Assembly: GCA_002706095.1 (NCBI GenBank)
Contig: PAJP01000005.1
Span: 124,001-188,000 of the forward strand
Reading direction: 5' to 3'
DNA length: 64,000 nt
Source: Methylophaga sp.
GTDB taxonomy: Bacteria > Pseudomonadota > Gammaproteobacteria > Nitrosococcales > Methylophagaceae
Part shown: positions 1-8,251 of the stretch, in pieces
Layout: each line of letters opens with the position of its first letter
Position numbering within the stretch: position 1 is the stretch's first letter
The notes under the pieces: generated by a model
Database searches by the model: none
Seen by the model: only the letters and a program-made list of their open reading frames with translations
What the model was told of the DNA's origin: nothing
Position numbers and translations under genes: made by a program

Positions 1-1
1 T

Positions 2-73
2 TTGAGTATTGCAGGAGGGTGGTTATGGTACCGACGCAAATTCAAGCGCCAGCACCAAAAACGAACTACTTAA
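2..73 (+). CDS. Possible C-terminal end of a membrane protein (partial)
   Basis: An open frame enters from the left edge and stops with TAA at 71-73. It reads as a short hydrophobic, glycine- and tryptophan-containing stretch followed by a strongly basic tail (WYRRKFKRQHQKRTT). That pattern is typical of a last transmembrane helix with a cytoplasmic positive end. It would converge on the dehydrogenase gene on the other strand and overlap its stop by 8 bp. Only 23 codons are visible, so the family cannot be named and the frame could be accidental. Confidence 0.35.
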   Translation: MSIAGGWLWYRRKFKRQHQKRTT

Positions 74-1427
74 TCCACACTTGTTTGGCATTCACAAACT
101 CTTTTATGCCATGCGGTCCTAACTCGCGGCCATAACCTGACTTTTTAATACCACCACTAGGTAAGCGAGGATCTGTCTTCACAATCCCATTGATGGCCAC
201 TTGACCGGCATTAATTTTCATCGCAAAGTCCTTCGCCATTTCAGCATTATTGGTCCAGACACCCGCCCCCAATCCAAACTCAGTATCATTTGCTAATACA
301 AGCACTTGTTCAGCTGATTCAGCCTTAATGGCACACATCACGGGGCCAAATGTCTCCTCCTTAAATGCGGTCATATCTGCCGTGACATCAGCTAAAAAAG
401 TCACCGGATATGCGAAACCTTTGCCTTCGGGCAGCTCACCACCTAATAGACATCGCGCCCCCGCCTGAATAGTCTCAGTGACCTGGCGATGCAGGTTATC
501 CCTTAAATCAGCACGTGCTATCGGCCCAATATCGGTAGTTTCTTCCAATGGGTCGCCCATGCTTAATTTTTCCAGACGTGTTTTTAATTTATCAATAAAG
601 TCGTCGTAAACAGGGGCTTCAATAATAATGCGCTTTGCTGCAATACATGACTGCCCAGCGTTAATAATACGAGAAAGCGTTGCCACGTCGGCAGCCTCAT
701 CCAGGTTCGCATCCGCCAGCACGATCAGAGGATCGCTCCCCCCCAACTCGAGCACTGAAGGTTTAATTTCTGATGCTGCCATGGAGGCGACCTTGGCACC
801 AGCTCCAGCTGATCCGGTAAACGAAACCGCCGCAATATCTGGGTGACGAATCGCTTTTTCGACCAATGCTGTCTCCACCGGTAAGTTGACCATAATCCCT
901 ACAGGCGCACCGGCTTCTTTAAATACCTGCTCGATCGCCTGAGCACAGCCAGGTACATTCGGGTCATGTTTCATGACACAGGTATTACCCGCCATTAAAG
1001 CCGGGGCGAGATAACGAAAGGCCAACCAAAGTGGTGCGTTCCACGGCAGGATACCCAGCAAGGTACCTAGCGGCTGGTAACAGACATAACTCTCAGTCGC
1101 ATCAGAGGGTAACACTTCATCACTCAGGTAGGCTTCTGCATGCTCTGCATAAAATTCTGCACACCATGCGGCTTTTTCTACTTCAGGCCCACCTTCTTTG
1201 ACAGGCTTACCCATTTCTTCCGCCATGAGTTTACTGAGTAATGGCTTATTTTGTCTCAGTGATGCGGCGACCGATCTCAATACTTCTGCTCGTTGTTTGA
1301 TAGGCATGGTTCGCCACGAATCAAATGCATTGACGGCTTTAGCAATGGTGATATTGACGCCTTCTTCATTCAGCGAATCGTAGTTATGAATGTCTTGTCC
1401 AGTGTATGGATTCGTTGCTGTTAACAT
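66..1427 (-). CDS. doeC: NAD(P)-dependent aldehyde dehydrogenase, probable aspartate-semialdehyde dehydrogenase of ectoine catabolism (DoeC)
   Basis: A 453-residue aldehyde dehydrogenase family protein. Visible motifs are the NAD-binding FTGSAGAGAKV stretch, the catalytic glutamate in LELGGSDP and the nucleophilic cysteine in NAGQSCIAAKR. It is the last gene of a four-gene minus-strand operon with ectoine hydrolase and an EctB-like transaminase. By analogy with the known Doe pathway it should oxidise L-aspartate-4-semialdehyde to aspartate. The start is placed at 1427 because GAGGTGG lies just before that ATG and the product then begins MLTATNPYTG, as expected for the family. A longer frame to 1496 would run back into doeA. 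By sequence alone it is close to succinate-semialdehyde dehydrogenases, so the substrate is inferred from context. Confidence 0.8.
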   Translation of the reverse strand: MLTATNPYTGQDIHNYDSLNEEGVNITIAKAVNAFDSWRTMPIKQRAEVLRSVAASLRQNKPLLSKLMAEEMGKPVKEGGPEVEKAAWCAEFYAEHAEAYLSDEVLPSDATESYVCYQPLGTLLGILPWNAPLWLAFRYLAPALMAGNTCVMKHDPNVPGCAQAIEQVFKEAGAPVGIMVNLPVETALVEKAIRHPDIAAVSFTGSAGAGAKVASMAASEIKPSVLELGGSDPLIVLADANLDEAADVATLSRIINAGQSCIAAKRIIIEAPVYDDFIDKLKTRLEKLSMGDPLEETTDIGPIARADLRDNLHRQVTETIQAGARCLLGGELPEGKGFAYPVTFLADVTADMTAFKEETFGPVMCAIKAESAEQVLVLANDTEFGLGAGVWTNNAEMAKDFAMKINAGQVAINGIVKTDPRLPSGGIKKSGYGRELGPHGIKEFVNAKQVWIK

Positions 1428-1434
1428 CTCCACC

Positions 1435-2688
1435 TCATTTCGATTGTTTAGCTTTCGGTTTTGACTTGTCATCAGACTCAGTCTGACGGGCCTCATTGAT
1501 ATCCACTAACTTTTTATCTGCTTGATCAGGCTTTACCGTGAAATCACGATCCATGGTAAAAAAGGATTTACAGCCATCTTCAGTCACATAAATGGTGTCT
1601 GAAATACCGCAGGTTTTATCGCCATCGACACCCCACATCCAGGGGATGATATGGAAAGTCATTCCTTCTTCCAAAATGGCTGACTCACCTTGTTTCAGAC
1701 TACAGATATAGCCTTCATCCCAGCTAGGAGGAAAAGCAATACCAATCGAATAACCTGAACGTGTCACTAGACGAGCACCAATATCATTATCAGAAATAAT
1801 ATTACGGACCATATTGTCGACATCCGACACGGTCATCCCCGGCTGAACCGTTTCATGTACTGCACTCAAGGCTTTTTTCATGGTTTCCTGAGCTTTGTAC
1901 ATAGAGTCAGATAACTCGCCCAATACCGCGGTGCGCATCATGGCCGTATGATAACGACGGTAACAGCCGCCGACTTCCAGAAACACATGCTCTCCAGGTT
2001 TGACTGTTCTCCCCTCCCAGGTTGCATGGCCTATCATGGTCCTAGGCCCCGATGTGACATAGGGCATGACTGCAGGCGGTTCTCCACCTGCTTTGAACAT
2101 GGCAGAACTAATGGCAGCGCCAATGTCATTTTCAGTGACACCAGCCCGGGCAGCTTCAAGGCCAGCTTTCATACCTGCTTCTGTCGCTTTGGCGGCACGA
2201 TGCATCAATTCAATTTCAGCGGCTGATTTTCGAATGCGACCTTGCTCCACAATGCCAAAACAATCCAGTAGTTTGCCTTCGGTCAGCGTGGTGTGAATAA
2301 AGTCTTGTTGATAAGCGGGGAAAAAGTAACTATTACGCTCATATCCAATGCGTTTATCTGATAACCCAAATTCGCGTAAGGCATCCACCAGCATCTGAAT
2401 GGCATCACCCGTATCAGGGTAAGGTCGTGTTCGTTCCACCCAGGTTCTGGCAATAATATTTGACTCCTCCATCGCCCGGGTGATCATGAAGGGCTCCTGC
2501 TCTAAAGGTACGACCAGAGCTTGAAAGAAAGAGTACCCTGTGGTCTGATAATCCGTCATATACATGATATTTTCCGGATCGGTAATCACCACTGCATCTA
2601 AATGACGTTGAGCAATTCTGACCCGTAACTCACTCAGACGGCGTTCATATTCCTCAAAGGGAAAGGTCATATCATCGCGTTGTCTCAT
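1435..2688 (-). CDS. doeA: Ectoine hydrolase DoeA (M24/creatinase-like)
   Basis: A 417-residue pita-bread-fold protein of the M24 family. It has an N-terminal creatinase-type domain (about residues 1-150) and a C-terminal catalytic domain. DoeA/EutD opens the ectoine ring to give N-acetyl-diaminobutyrate. Where metal-dependent M24 peptidases carry two aspartate ligands, this protein reads LEVGGCYRRYHTAMMRT, so the usual metal site is not conserved. That fits the creatinase-like ectoine hydrolases rather than an Xaa-Pro peptidase. The start at 2688 is supported by a strong GGAGGAGG site four bases upstream. Its ATG overlaps the stop of the transaminase gene (ATGA), showing translational coupling. 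The charged C-terminal tail (SDDKSKPKAKQSK) adds a little to the family length of about 400 residues. Confidence 0.85.
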   Translation of the reverse strand: MRQRDDMTFPFEEYERRLSELRVRIAQRHLDAVVITDPENIMYMTDYQTTGYSFFQALVVPLEQEPFMITRAMEESNIIARTWVERTRPYPDTGDAIQMLVDALREFGLSDKRIGYERNSYFFPAYQQDFIHTTLTEGKLLDCFGIVEQGRIRKSAAEIELMHRAAKATEAGMKAGLEAARAGVTENDIGAAISSAMFKAGGEPPAVMPYVTSGPRTMIGHATWEGRTVKPGEHVFLEVGGCYRRYHTAMMRTAVLGELSDSMYKAQETMKKALSAVHETVQPGMTVSDVDNMVRNIISDNDIGARLVTRSGYSIGIAFPPSWDEGYICSLKQGESAILEEGMTFHIIPWMWGVDGDKTCGISDTIYVTEDGCKSFFTMDRDFTVKPDQADKKLVDINEARQTESDDKSKPKAKQSK

Positions 2689-3959
2689 GCTGCCTCCTCC
2701 ATGACTTTTTGTGTGGTATTCACCAGCACTTCTAATCCGGCTTGAAGATCATCTTCAGGAATCGTCAAGGGTGGAATCAGCTTAACCACACGTCCACCTG
2801 TACCACAACTGGCAATCAGCAAACCAGCTTTAAAGCATTCATCTACAATCGCTTTTGCACGCTCACCAGTTGTCACATCTAAACCGATAATCATGCCTTT
2901 ACCGCGAACCTGTATCTGTTCAAACCTCTCTTCTAACGGTGCCAGTGTCTGATACATTGTTTCGGCTTTTTGCCTGACTTGCTGCATCAGATCATCGTTA
3001 TCAAAATAGGTCAGAGCTTCTTTACCGGCTACAAAAGACAAACTCTGTCCACGGAATGTCCCAGTATGTTCACCCGGCGCCCAGTACTCATCGACTTCTG
3101 GCTTAATCAGGTTCATTGCCATCGGTGTTCCCATCCCACCGAGCCCTTTCGCCATACAGATAATATCGGGGTCAATATCGATACCATCAAAACTGAAAAA
3201 GGAGCCAGTTCGGCCCATACCTACCTGTATGTCATCAATAATGAGTAACGATCCGACTTCTCGCGCCAGTTTAGCTAATGCCAGTAGCCACTCTTCCGAG
3301 GCCACATTAACACCACCTTCAGCCTGAATCGTTTCAAGTAAAAATGCTGCCGGTGGCGTCACACCACTCGAAGTATCGAGATACAGCGAACGTAAATGAT
3401 CCAAGACCGACATACCGCAACCTGACTCACAACCCTGACATGTTTTTTCACAGCCAAATGGATAGTGGGAAACGTGATTTAAGGGCACACCCGCAGCGCC
3501 GCGAAAATAACGGTTCGCGGTAGCCGCTAAAGAACCGAGAGTCATACCATGAAATCCACGGGTGAAGGCCACTATTTCCTGTCTTGAGGTCACGCGTCTA
3601 GCGAGCTTCATAGCCGCTTCAACCGCATTTGTTCCCGTGGGACCCACAAACTGCATTTTGTGCGTCATGCCTCTCGGTTTGAGAATCGTGTCTTCAAACT
3701 TTTCCATGAACTCTCGCTTCGCGGTGGTCTGCATATCTAGTGCGTGAGTCACACCACCAGACTGAATATAGTCCACCACGGCAGAGGTCATACGCTCATT
3801 GTTATGGCCAAAATTCAGTACACCGGCACCAGCAAAAAAATCAATGTATTCCTTACCCTCTTCATCGATTTGCCTTGCATTACTGGCTTTATCAAAAACA
3901 ACAGGATAGACACGACAATATGCACGGATATTGGACTCACGTTGTTCAAATATACTCAT
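2685..3959 (-). CDS. doeD: EctB-like diaminobutyrate transaminase of ectoine catabolism (DoeD) with a four-cysteine cluster
   Basis: A 424-residue class-III PLP aminotransferase that resembles EctB along its length (FFAGAGVLNFGHNN near residue 42, IDDIQVGMGRTG near 241, PLP lysine K271 in MAKGLGG). No ectA or ectC is nearby and the gene sits between a deacetylase and ectoine hydrolase. The catabolic role is therefore favoured: diaminobutyrate plus 2-oxoglutarate to aspartate semialdehyde plus glutamate. The start has AGGAGG in front. Unusual feature: residues 170-181 contain C-x3-C-x2-C-x3-C, where the Halomonas EctB sequence I recall has a Gly/Ser loop and no cysteines. It could bind a metal or form disulfides. 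Whether other DoeD proteins share it cannot be judged here. Confidence 0.8.
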   Translation of the reverse strand: MSIFEQRESNIRAYCRVYPVVFDKASNARQIDEEGKEYIDFFAGAGVLNFGHNNERMTSAVVDYIQSGGVTHALDMQTTAKREFMEKFEDTILKPRGMTHKMQFVGPTGTNAVEAAMKLARRVTSRQEIVAFTRGFHGMTLGSLAATANRYFRGAAGVPLNHVSHYPFGCEKTCQGCESGCGMSVLDHLRSLYLDTSSGVTPPAAFLLETIQAEGGVNVASEEWLLALAKLAREVGSLLIIDDIQVGMGRTGSFFSFDGIDIDPDIICMAKGLGGMGTPMAMNLIKPEVDEYWAPGEHTGTFRGQSLSFVAGKEALTYFDNDDLMQQVRQKAETMYQTLAPLEERFEQIQVRGKGMIIGLDVTTGERAKAIVDECFKAGLLIASCGTGGRVVKLIPPLTIPEDDLQAGLEVLVNTTQKVMEEAA

Positions 3960-4013
3960 TTACTACCTCCTGGTTTGTGATATCCACTGATAATCAGCGA
4001 ACGATGTAGTCAG

Positions 4014-5177
4014 TTATTCTGGCAAGGGCGCACCGACCAAACGCGCATAGAGACGAGTGACCAAAGGAATGAGCTGGTCATTGAAATCATAAAAAGGGCT
4101 ATGACAGACTGATTGATGTGCTGGACCATCATCCGCCCCCACAAGAGCAAAGGCACCGGGGATTTCGTTTAAGTAATAACTGAAGTCTTCAGACGCCATG
4201 ATGGGCACAAGTGTCTCCGTTTCCATTCCGGCCTGGCCGTATTCAGCCAACCAGTGCTCTCGCACATTCTGAGCTTGCAAGCCATGATTGATAGTCGCTT
4301 CATAACGGGGATAAATATTCACCTCACAACTCACACCATAACTGGCAGCAGTTTGTTGACTTATCTCGACAATTAAACGATTGATGACATCGCGAGTTTT
4401 TTGATCAGGTACACGGATACTTCCACCTAATACAGCTTTGTCGGGTATCACCGTTGCTGCACTGGGTGCTTCTATAGAGGAAACGTTCACCACAGCAGCT
4501 TGTTGTGGAGATAAATGACGGCTAACAATTTGTTGTAACGCCATGGTAACGGCACTGGCAGCCAGCACCGGATCACAACATAATTCTGGCTGACTCGCAT
4601 GTCCTCCCTGACCAGTCAGAGTAATGTCAAACGTGCCATTACCACACATCACGATACCGTCTGGACAAATGAGCTTACCAAAAGGCATTGCTGGCCAATT
4701 ATGCCAGCCATATATTTCATCTATGTCATTCAAGGCGCCATCTTCAATCATCTTCTTGGCACCATGACCACCCTCTTCCGCAGGTTGAAACAAAAGGGTG
4801 ACTGGAGCTGGAAGTTGATCTTCAACTGACTTTAACCAAGCCGCACTCGCCAATAGCGTCGCAGTATGACCATCATGCCCACATGCATGCATACAACCTT
4901 CATGTTGGGAAACCCAGGCATGTTGCGTTCTCTCAACAATGGGAAGTGCATCCATGTCCGCGCGAAGAGCGATATGTGGTTTATTTTTGCTATGTGGGTT
5001 CAGTCTGGCCAAGGTGCCAAATTCTGCACAAGGTTCCCAGGGTATACGAAGCAAATCCAGCTGCTCCCTAATTAAGCGTGCTGTTTCTACCTCATGCCAA
5101 CCTAGCTCAGGTTGGCTGTGTATTTGTCGGCGCAATTGCTGCGCATGATTGATCGCTTGTTGCCAGATGGACACCAT
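4014..5177 (-). CDS. doeB2: M20 amidohydrolase, probable N-acetyl-diaminobutyrate deacetylase (DoeB2 type)
   Basis: A 387-residue metal-dependent amidohydrolase of the M20/hippurate hydrolase family. Typical metal-site motifs are ALRADMDALPI, CMHACGHDGHTATLL, PAEEGGHGAKKM and a late MASEDFSYYL. It is the first gene of the ectoine operon, with an AAGGAG site four bases before the ATG. In the best-known pathway N-acetyl-diaminobutyrate is deacetylated by DoeB, a succinylglutamate-desuccinylase-like enzyme. No such gene is present here, so the M20 enzyme most likely does this step. Relatives act on hippurate, indole-acetyl-amino acids and other N-acyl amino acids, so the exact substrate is inferred from its operon. 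Confidence 0.7.
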   Translation of the reverse strand: MVSIWQQAINHAQQLRRQIHSQPELGWHEVETARLIREQLDLLRIPWEPCAEFGTLARLNPHSKNKPHIALRADMDALPIVERTQHAWVSQHEGCMHACGHDGHTATLLASAAWLKSVEDQLPAPVTLLFQPAEEGGHGAKKMIEDGALNDIDEIYGWHNWPAMPFGKLICPDGIVMCGNGTFDITLTGQGGHASQPELCCDPVLAASAVTMALQQIVSRHLSPQQAAVVNVSSIEAPSAATVIPDKAVLGGSIRVPDQKTRDVINRLIVEISQQTAASYGVSCEVNIYPRYEATINHGLQAQNVREHWLAEYGQAGMETETLVPIMASEDFSYYLNEIPGAFALVGADDGPAHQSVCHSPFYDFNDQLIPLVTRLYARLVGAPLPE

Positions 5178-5202
5178 CTTGCTCCTTTGCGTTTTGTTGA
5201 CT

Positions 5203-5221
5203 CAAAACAGTGCATGTTTTG
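5203..5221. promoter_or_regulatory. Inverted repeat upstream of the ectoine operon
   Basis: CAAAAC and GTTTTG arms of 6 bp flank a 7-bp centre, starting 25 bases upstream of the first gene of the ectoine-degradation operon. The position suits an operator or part of the leader. The regulator is not identified, and the short AT-rich arms could arise by chance. Confidence 0.3.
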
Positions 5222-5355
5222 ATGAAACGAGAGTGGTTAAGCACCTGATTAGGTAATTTACGTGTTAAACATGACCACTTTCAACTCTGACAAAGCTAAA
5301 GCAAGGCTTGTTCCATTATTTGTTTTCCAAACTATATAGCAGACAAAACAAAAAC

Positions 5356-5370
5356 TAGACGACTGGTCTA
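5356..5370. promoter_or_regulatory. Operator for the NemR-like repressor (copy 1, autoregulatory)
   Basis: TAGACGACTGGTCTA is a dyad with TAGAC/GTCTA arms, 20 bp upstream of the tetR-family start. The identical 15-mer recurs before the first enzyme gene of the same cluster. The arms resemble the NemR box known from Escherichia coli. Autorepression of the regulator gene is the likely role. Confidence 0.75.
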
Positions 5371-5390
5371 ATCTATGAAATCATAACCAT

Positions 5391-6002
5391 ATGACACAGA
5401 CAAACAAATCACGCTCAACGGATACCAGACATCAGATCCTCAGTACTGCTCAGCAAATCATTCTTGGTAAAGGCTTTACTGCTGTAGGCTTGAATGAAAT
5501 ATTAAAAGCGGCCAATGTGCCCAAGGGGTCTTTTTATCACTACTTTGAGTCAAAGGAACACTTTGGAACGGCCTTACTTGAGCATTATTTTGAACAATAC
5601 ATCGCTGGACTGGATAGCCAATTAAAGGCTGATAAACGCCCTGCTGTTGAACGTCTCATTGCCTACTTCGAGCAGTGGAAATCCAATCAGTGTAATGACA
5701 CCAGCATGGACAGATGTCTGGTAGTGAAATTAAGTGGAGAGGTAACTGACTTATCTGAGAGTATGCGACTCACATTAAAAAAAGGTACTCAACAAGTCAT
5801 TGAGCACCTTGCCATGTGTGTGCAAGCAGCCAAAGATAATGATGAAATTAAATTAACTGCAGATGCTCAAACAGTCACAGAAGAGCTCTATTATTTATGG
5901 ATAGGTGCCACCCTGATGACAAAAGTTAATCACACCCCGTCTGCGCTTGAGTTAGCAATGAGTGCCACACTAAGTAAGCTCGGGCTCAGAAATCATAACT
6001 GA
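5391..6002 (+). CDS. nemR: TetR-family repressor, NemR-like
   Basis: A 203-residue regulator with an N-terminal helix-turn-helix (about residues 12-60; GLNEILKAANVPKGSFYHYFESKE is shared by NemR/AcuR-type regulators) and a C-terminal ligand-sensing helical domain. Cysteines fall in the sensing domain (residues about 100 and 109, in QCNDTSMDRC, and one more near 143). This fits regulators that respond to electrophiles or hypochlorite through cysteine modification, as E. coli NemR does. It heads a plus-strand cluster of YqhD, a quinone oxidoreductase-like protein and NemA. Identical operators lie before its own gene and before yqhD. No strong ribosome-binding site is visible before the ATG. Confidence 0.8.
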   Translation: MTQTNKSRSTDTRHQILSTAQQIILGKGFTAVGLNEILKAANVPKGSFYHYFESKEHFGTALLEHYFEQYIAGLDSQLKADKRPAVERLIAYFEQWKSNQCNDTSMDRCLVVKLSGEVTDLSESMRLTLKKGTQQVIEHLAMCVQAAKDNDEIKLTADAQTVTEELYYLWIGATLMTKVNHTPSALELAMSATLSKLGLRNHN

Positions 6003-6029
6003 TCATCATAATTATATTTACCCAAATCA

Positions 6030-6044
6030 TAGACGACTGGTCTA
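6030..6044. promoter_or_regulatory. Operator for the NemR-like repressor (copy 2, before yqhD)
   Basis: An exact second copy of TAGACGACTGGTCTA, 26 bp before the YqhD start and 28 bp after the repressor stop. Two perfect copies in two adjacent promoter positions are strong evidence that this is the repressor's binding site. It also shows that the enzyme genes have a controlled promoter separate from the one upstream of the repressor. Confidence 0.8.
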
Positions 6045-6069
6045 TTAAAGACACTCAGAGGTATGACAG

Positions 6070-7230
6070 ATGAATAATTTCAACTTTTATAATCCAACAC
6101 GCATTGTTTTCGGACAGGGCCAGATCGCTGAACTGGCCAATCTAGTCCCCGAAGATGCAAGAGTTTTAGTTTTATTTGGCGGGCAAAGTGCACGTAAAAA
6201 TGGCACATTAGATGAGGTTCTAATGGCACTGAATGGACGCCATGTGGAGGAGTTTGGCGGCATTGAAGCCAATCCCAGTTACAGCACACTCATGCGTGCA
6301 GTTGAGCAAATTCGTCAGCATGAATTGAACTATTTATTAGCTGTGGGTGGTGGCTCAGTCATAGATGGAACCAAGTTTGTCGCTGCTGCTGTTCAGTGTG
6401 AGGGCGATGCATGGCAGGAAATTCTGGTGAATCATGCCACAAATATTGATAAAGCCTTACCATTTGGCTCCGTACTGACCTTACCTGCTACGGGTTCAGA
6501 AATGAATGCCAACTCTGTGATTACACGTTATGAAACTCACGAGAAACTGGCCTTTAGCAGCCCGCTGGTGTATCCGACATTTTCAATATTGGATCCTACT
6601 AAGGCCTATACCCTCCCCCCTAGACAACTCGCCAATGGTGTCGTCGATGCCTTTACGCACATCATGGAGCAATATCTGACGTATCCGGTAAATGCGGCCG
6701 TACAGGATCGTTTCGCTGAAGGTTTATTGCAAACACTGATTGAGATTGGACCTAGTTTGCTTGAAACACCCGATGACTATGACCTTCAAGCTAATTTTAT
6801 GTGGACGGCTACCTTAGCTTTAAACGGCTTGATTGGAGCTGGTGTGCCGCAGGATTGGGCAACGCATATGATCGGTCATGAAATTACCGCTCTGCATGGC
6901 TTGGACCATGCTCAGACATTGGCGATTTTATTACCTAGTGTGCTTCACGAACAGCGTGCAAAAAAATCCGACAAATTACTGCAATATGCACAGCGGGTAT
7001 GGGGCTTGGAAGATGGTAGCGATGATGACCGAATTAATCTTGCCATCACAAAAACCCGCGATTTTTTTGAACGAATGGGGGTAAAAACGCATCTGACTGA
7101 TTATCAGATCAGTGCCGATGCAATTCCAGCGATGGTCCAACAGCTCGAGCAGCATGGTCTTACACAGCTTGGTGAACACAACGATATCGATCTGGAAAAA
7201 AGCCAACACATTCTACAAGCAAGCCTATAA
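6070..7230 (+). CDS. yqhD: NADPH-dependent aldehyde reductase, iron-containing ADH family (YqhD)
   Basis: A 386-residue group-III metal alcohol dehydrogenase, nearly the length of E. coli YqhD (387). It has the nucleotide-binding GGGSVIDGTKF stretch (NADPH type) and the metal ligands in GVVDAFTHIMEQYLT and MIGHEITALHGLDHAQTLA. YqhD reduces a wide range of toxic short aldehydes, such as glyoxal, acrolein and products of lipid peroxidation, to alcohols in the cytoplasm. It is followed after 16 bp by the next oxidoreductase and preceded by a NemR-type operator. It is therefore likely induced by reactive electrophiles. Confidence 0.88.
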   Translation: MNNFNFYNPTRIVFGQGQIAELANLVPEDARVLVLFGGQSARKNGTLDEVLMALNGRHVEEFGGIEANPSYSTLMRAVEQIRQHELNYLLAVGGGSVIDGTKFVAAAVQCEGDAWQEILVNHATNIDKALPFGSVLTLPATGSEMNANSVITRYETHEKLAFSSPLVYPTFSILDPTKAYTLPPRQLANGVVDAFTHIMEQYLTYPVNAAVQDRFAEGLLQTLIEIGPSLLETPDDYDLQANFMWTATLALNGLIGAGVPQDWATHMIGHEITALHGLDHAQTLAILLPSVLHEQRAKKSDKLLQYAQRVWGLEDGSDDDRINLAITKTRDFFERMGVKTHLTDYQISADAIPAMVQQLEQHGLTQLGEHNDIDLEKSQHILQASL

Positions 7231-7246
7231 ATATAAGGAGCGCCTT

Positions 7247-8236
7247 ATGACAAAAACTATTCAATTTTCTGAGGCCGGTGAGCCATCTGTTTTATCTATT
7301 ATTGATGAATCTGTGCCTGCTCCCGCGGCAGACGAAGTGCAGATTAAAGTCCATGCTATTGGTCTTAACCGTGCTGAAGCTATGTTCCGCCGTGGCCAAT
7401 ATCTCGAAGCACCGACATTCCCTGCACGCATAGGCTATGAATGTGCTGGCACAGTCAAAGCGGTTGGCGAAAATATTAAACACATCAAAGTGGGCGATGC
7501 GGTCAGTACTATTCCCAATTTCTCTATGAATCAATATGGAAGCTATGCAGAGCTGACAAATATGCCGATCACGGCTGTCACCCCACATCCTGAAAATTTA
7601 AGTTGGGAACAAGCGACATCAGTATGGATGCAGTATCTAACAGCATATGGTGCCCTGATTGATATTGCCAAAATGAAAGCCGATGATTTTGTCTTAATCC
7701 CTGCTGCATCCAGCAGTGTCGGACTCGCAGCGATACAGTTATGTAACTTGATGGGTGCTACGCCAATCGCCATGACTCGAACGGCTGATAAAGTCGAACA
7801 ACTTCACCAGCTTGGTGCCGAGCACGTGATTATCAGTGAACAGGATGATGTGGTTGATGCCGTCATGGCCATCACTGAAGGTCGTGGTGTGAATATCGTA
7901 TTCGATCCGGTAGCTGGCCCTATGCTAAGTACGTTAGCTGAAGCTTGCGCCCCACTAGCCATGATTTTTCAATATGGTGCACTGAGCGCAGACCCCACGC
8001 CTTATCCATTATTCACGGCATTACAGAAAGGCCTCACGATTCGTGGCTACACCTTATTTGAGTTTACCAGTGCACCAGAGCGTTTAGCTAAAGCCAAAGA
8101 AAAAATCTTTGACTGGTTAAAACATTCCCAGCTGAGCCCAGTCATAGCAAAGACATTTGATTTTGACGATATCGTGGCAGCACACAGCTATCTGGAAGCC
8201 AATAATCAATTAGGCAAAATTGTTATTACACTCTAA
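7247..8236 (+). CDS. Zinc-independent MDR family oxidoreductase (quinone oxidoreductase-like)
   Basis: A 329-residue medium-chain dehydrogenase/reductase. It has a GroES-like N-terminal domain (GYECAGTVKAVGENIKHIKVGD) and a Rossmann domain (LIPAASSSVGLAAIQLCNLMGA). The cysteine/histidine ligands of the catalytic and structural zinc of classical alcohol dehydrogenases are absent, which places it with the quinone/enal reductases (QOR, zeta-crystallin-like). An enal or quinone reduction role would suit the detoxification operon. The start at 7247 has AAGGAG eight bases upstream. A longer frame from 7112 overlaps yqhD and is not credible. The precise substrate is unknown. Confidence 0.75.
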   Translation: MTKTIQFSEAGEPSVLSIIDESVPAPAADEVQIKVHAIGLNRAEAMFRRGQYLEAPTFPARIGYECAGTVKAVGENIKHIKVGDAVSTIPNFSMNQYGSYAELTNMPITAVTPHPENLSWEQATSVWMQYLTAYGALIDIAKMKADDFVLIPAASSSVGLAAIQLCNLMGATPIAMTRTADKVEQLHQLGAEHVIISEQDDVVDAVMAITEGRGVNIVFDPVAGPMLSTLAEACAPLAMIFQYGALSADPTPYPLFTALQKGLTIRGYTLFEFTSAPERLAKAKEKIFDWLKHSQLSPVIAKTFDFDDIVAAHSYLEANNQLGKIVITL

Positions 8237-8251
8237 CTCTAAGGATTCACT

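Noticed and set aside
2685..3959. Biosynthetic EctB (ectoine synthesis)
   Set aside because: No ectA or ectC is near. The neighbours are ectoine hydrolase, a deacetylase and a semialdehyde dehydrogenase, so the catabolic transaminase is favoured.
7112..7246. N-terminal extension of the quinone oxidoreductase-like protein
   Set aside because: It lies inside the end of yqhD in another frame. AAGGAG and the family N-terminus support the start at 7247.
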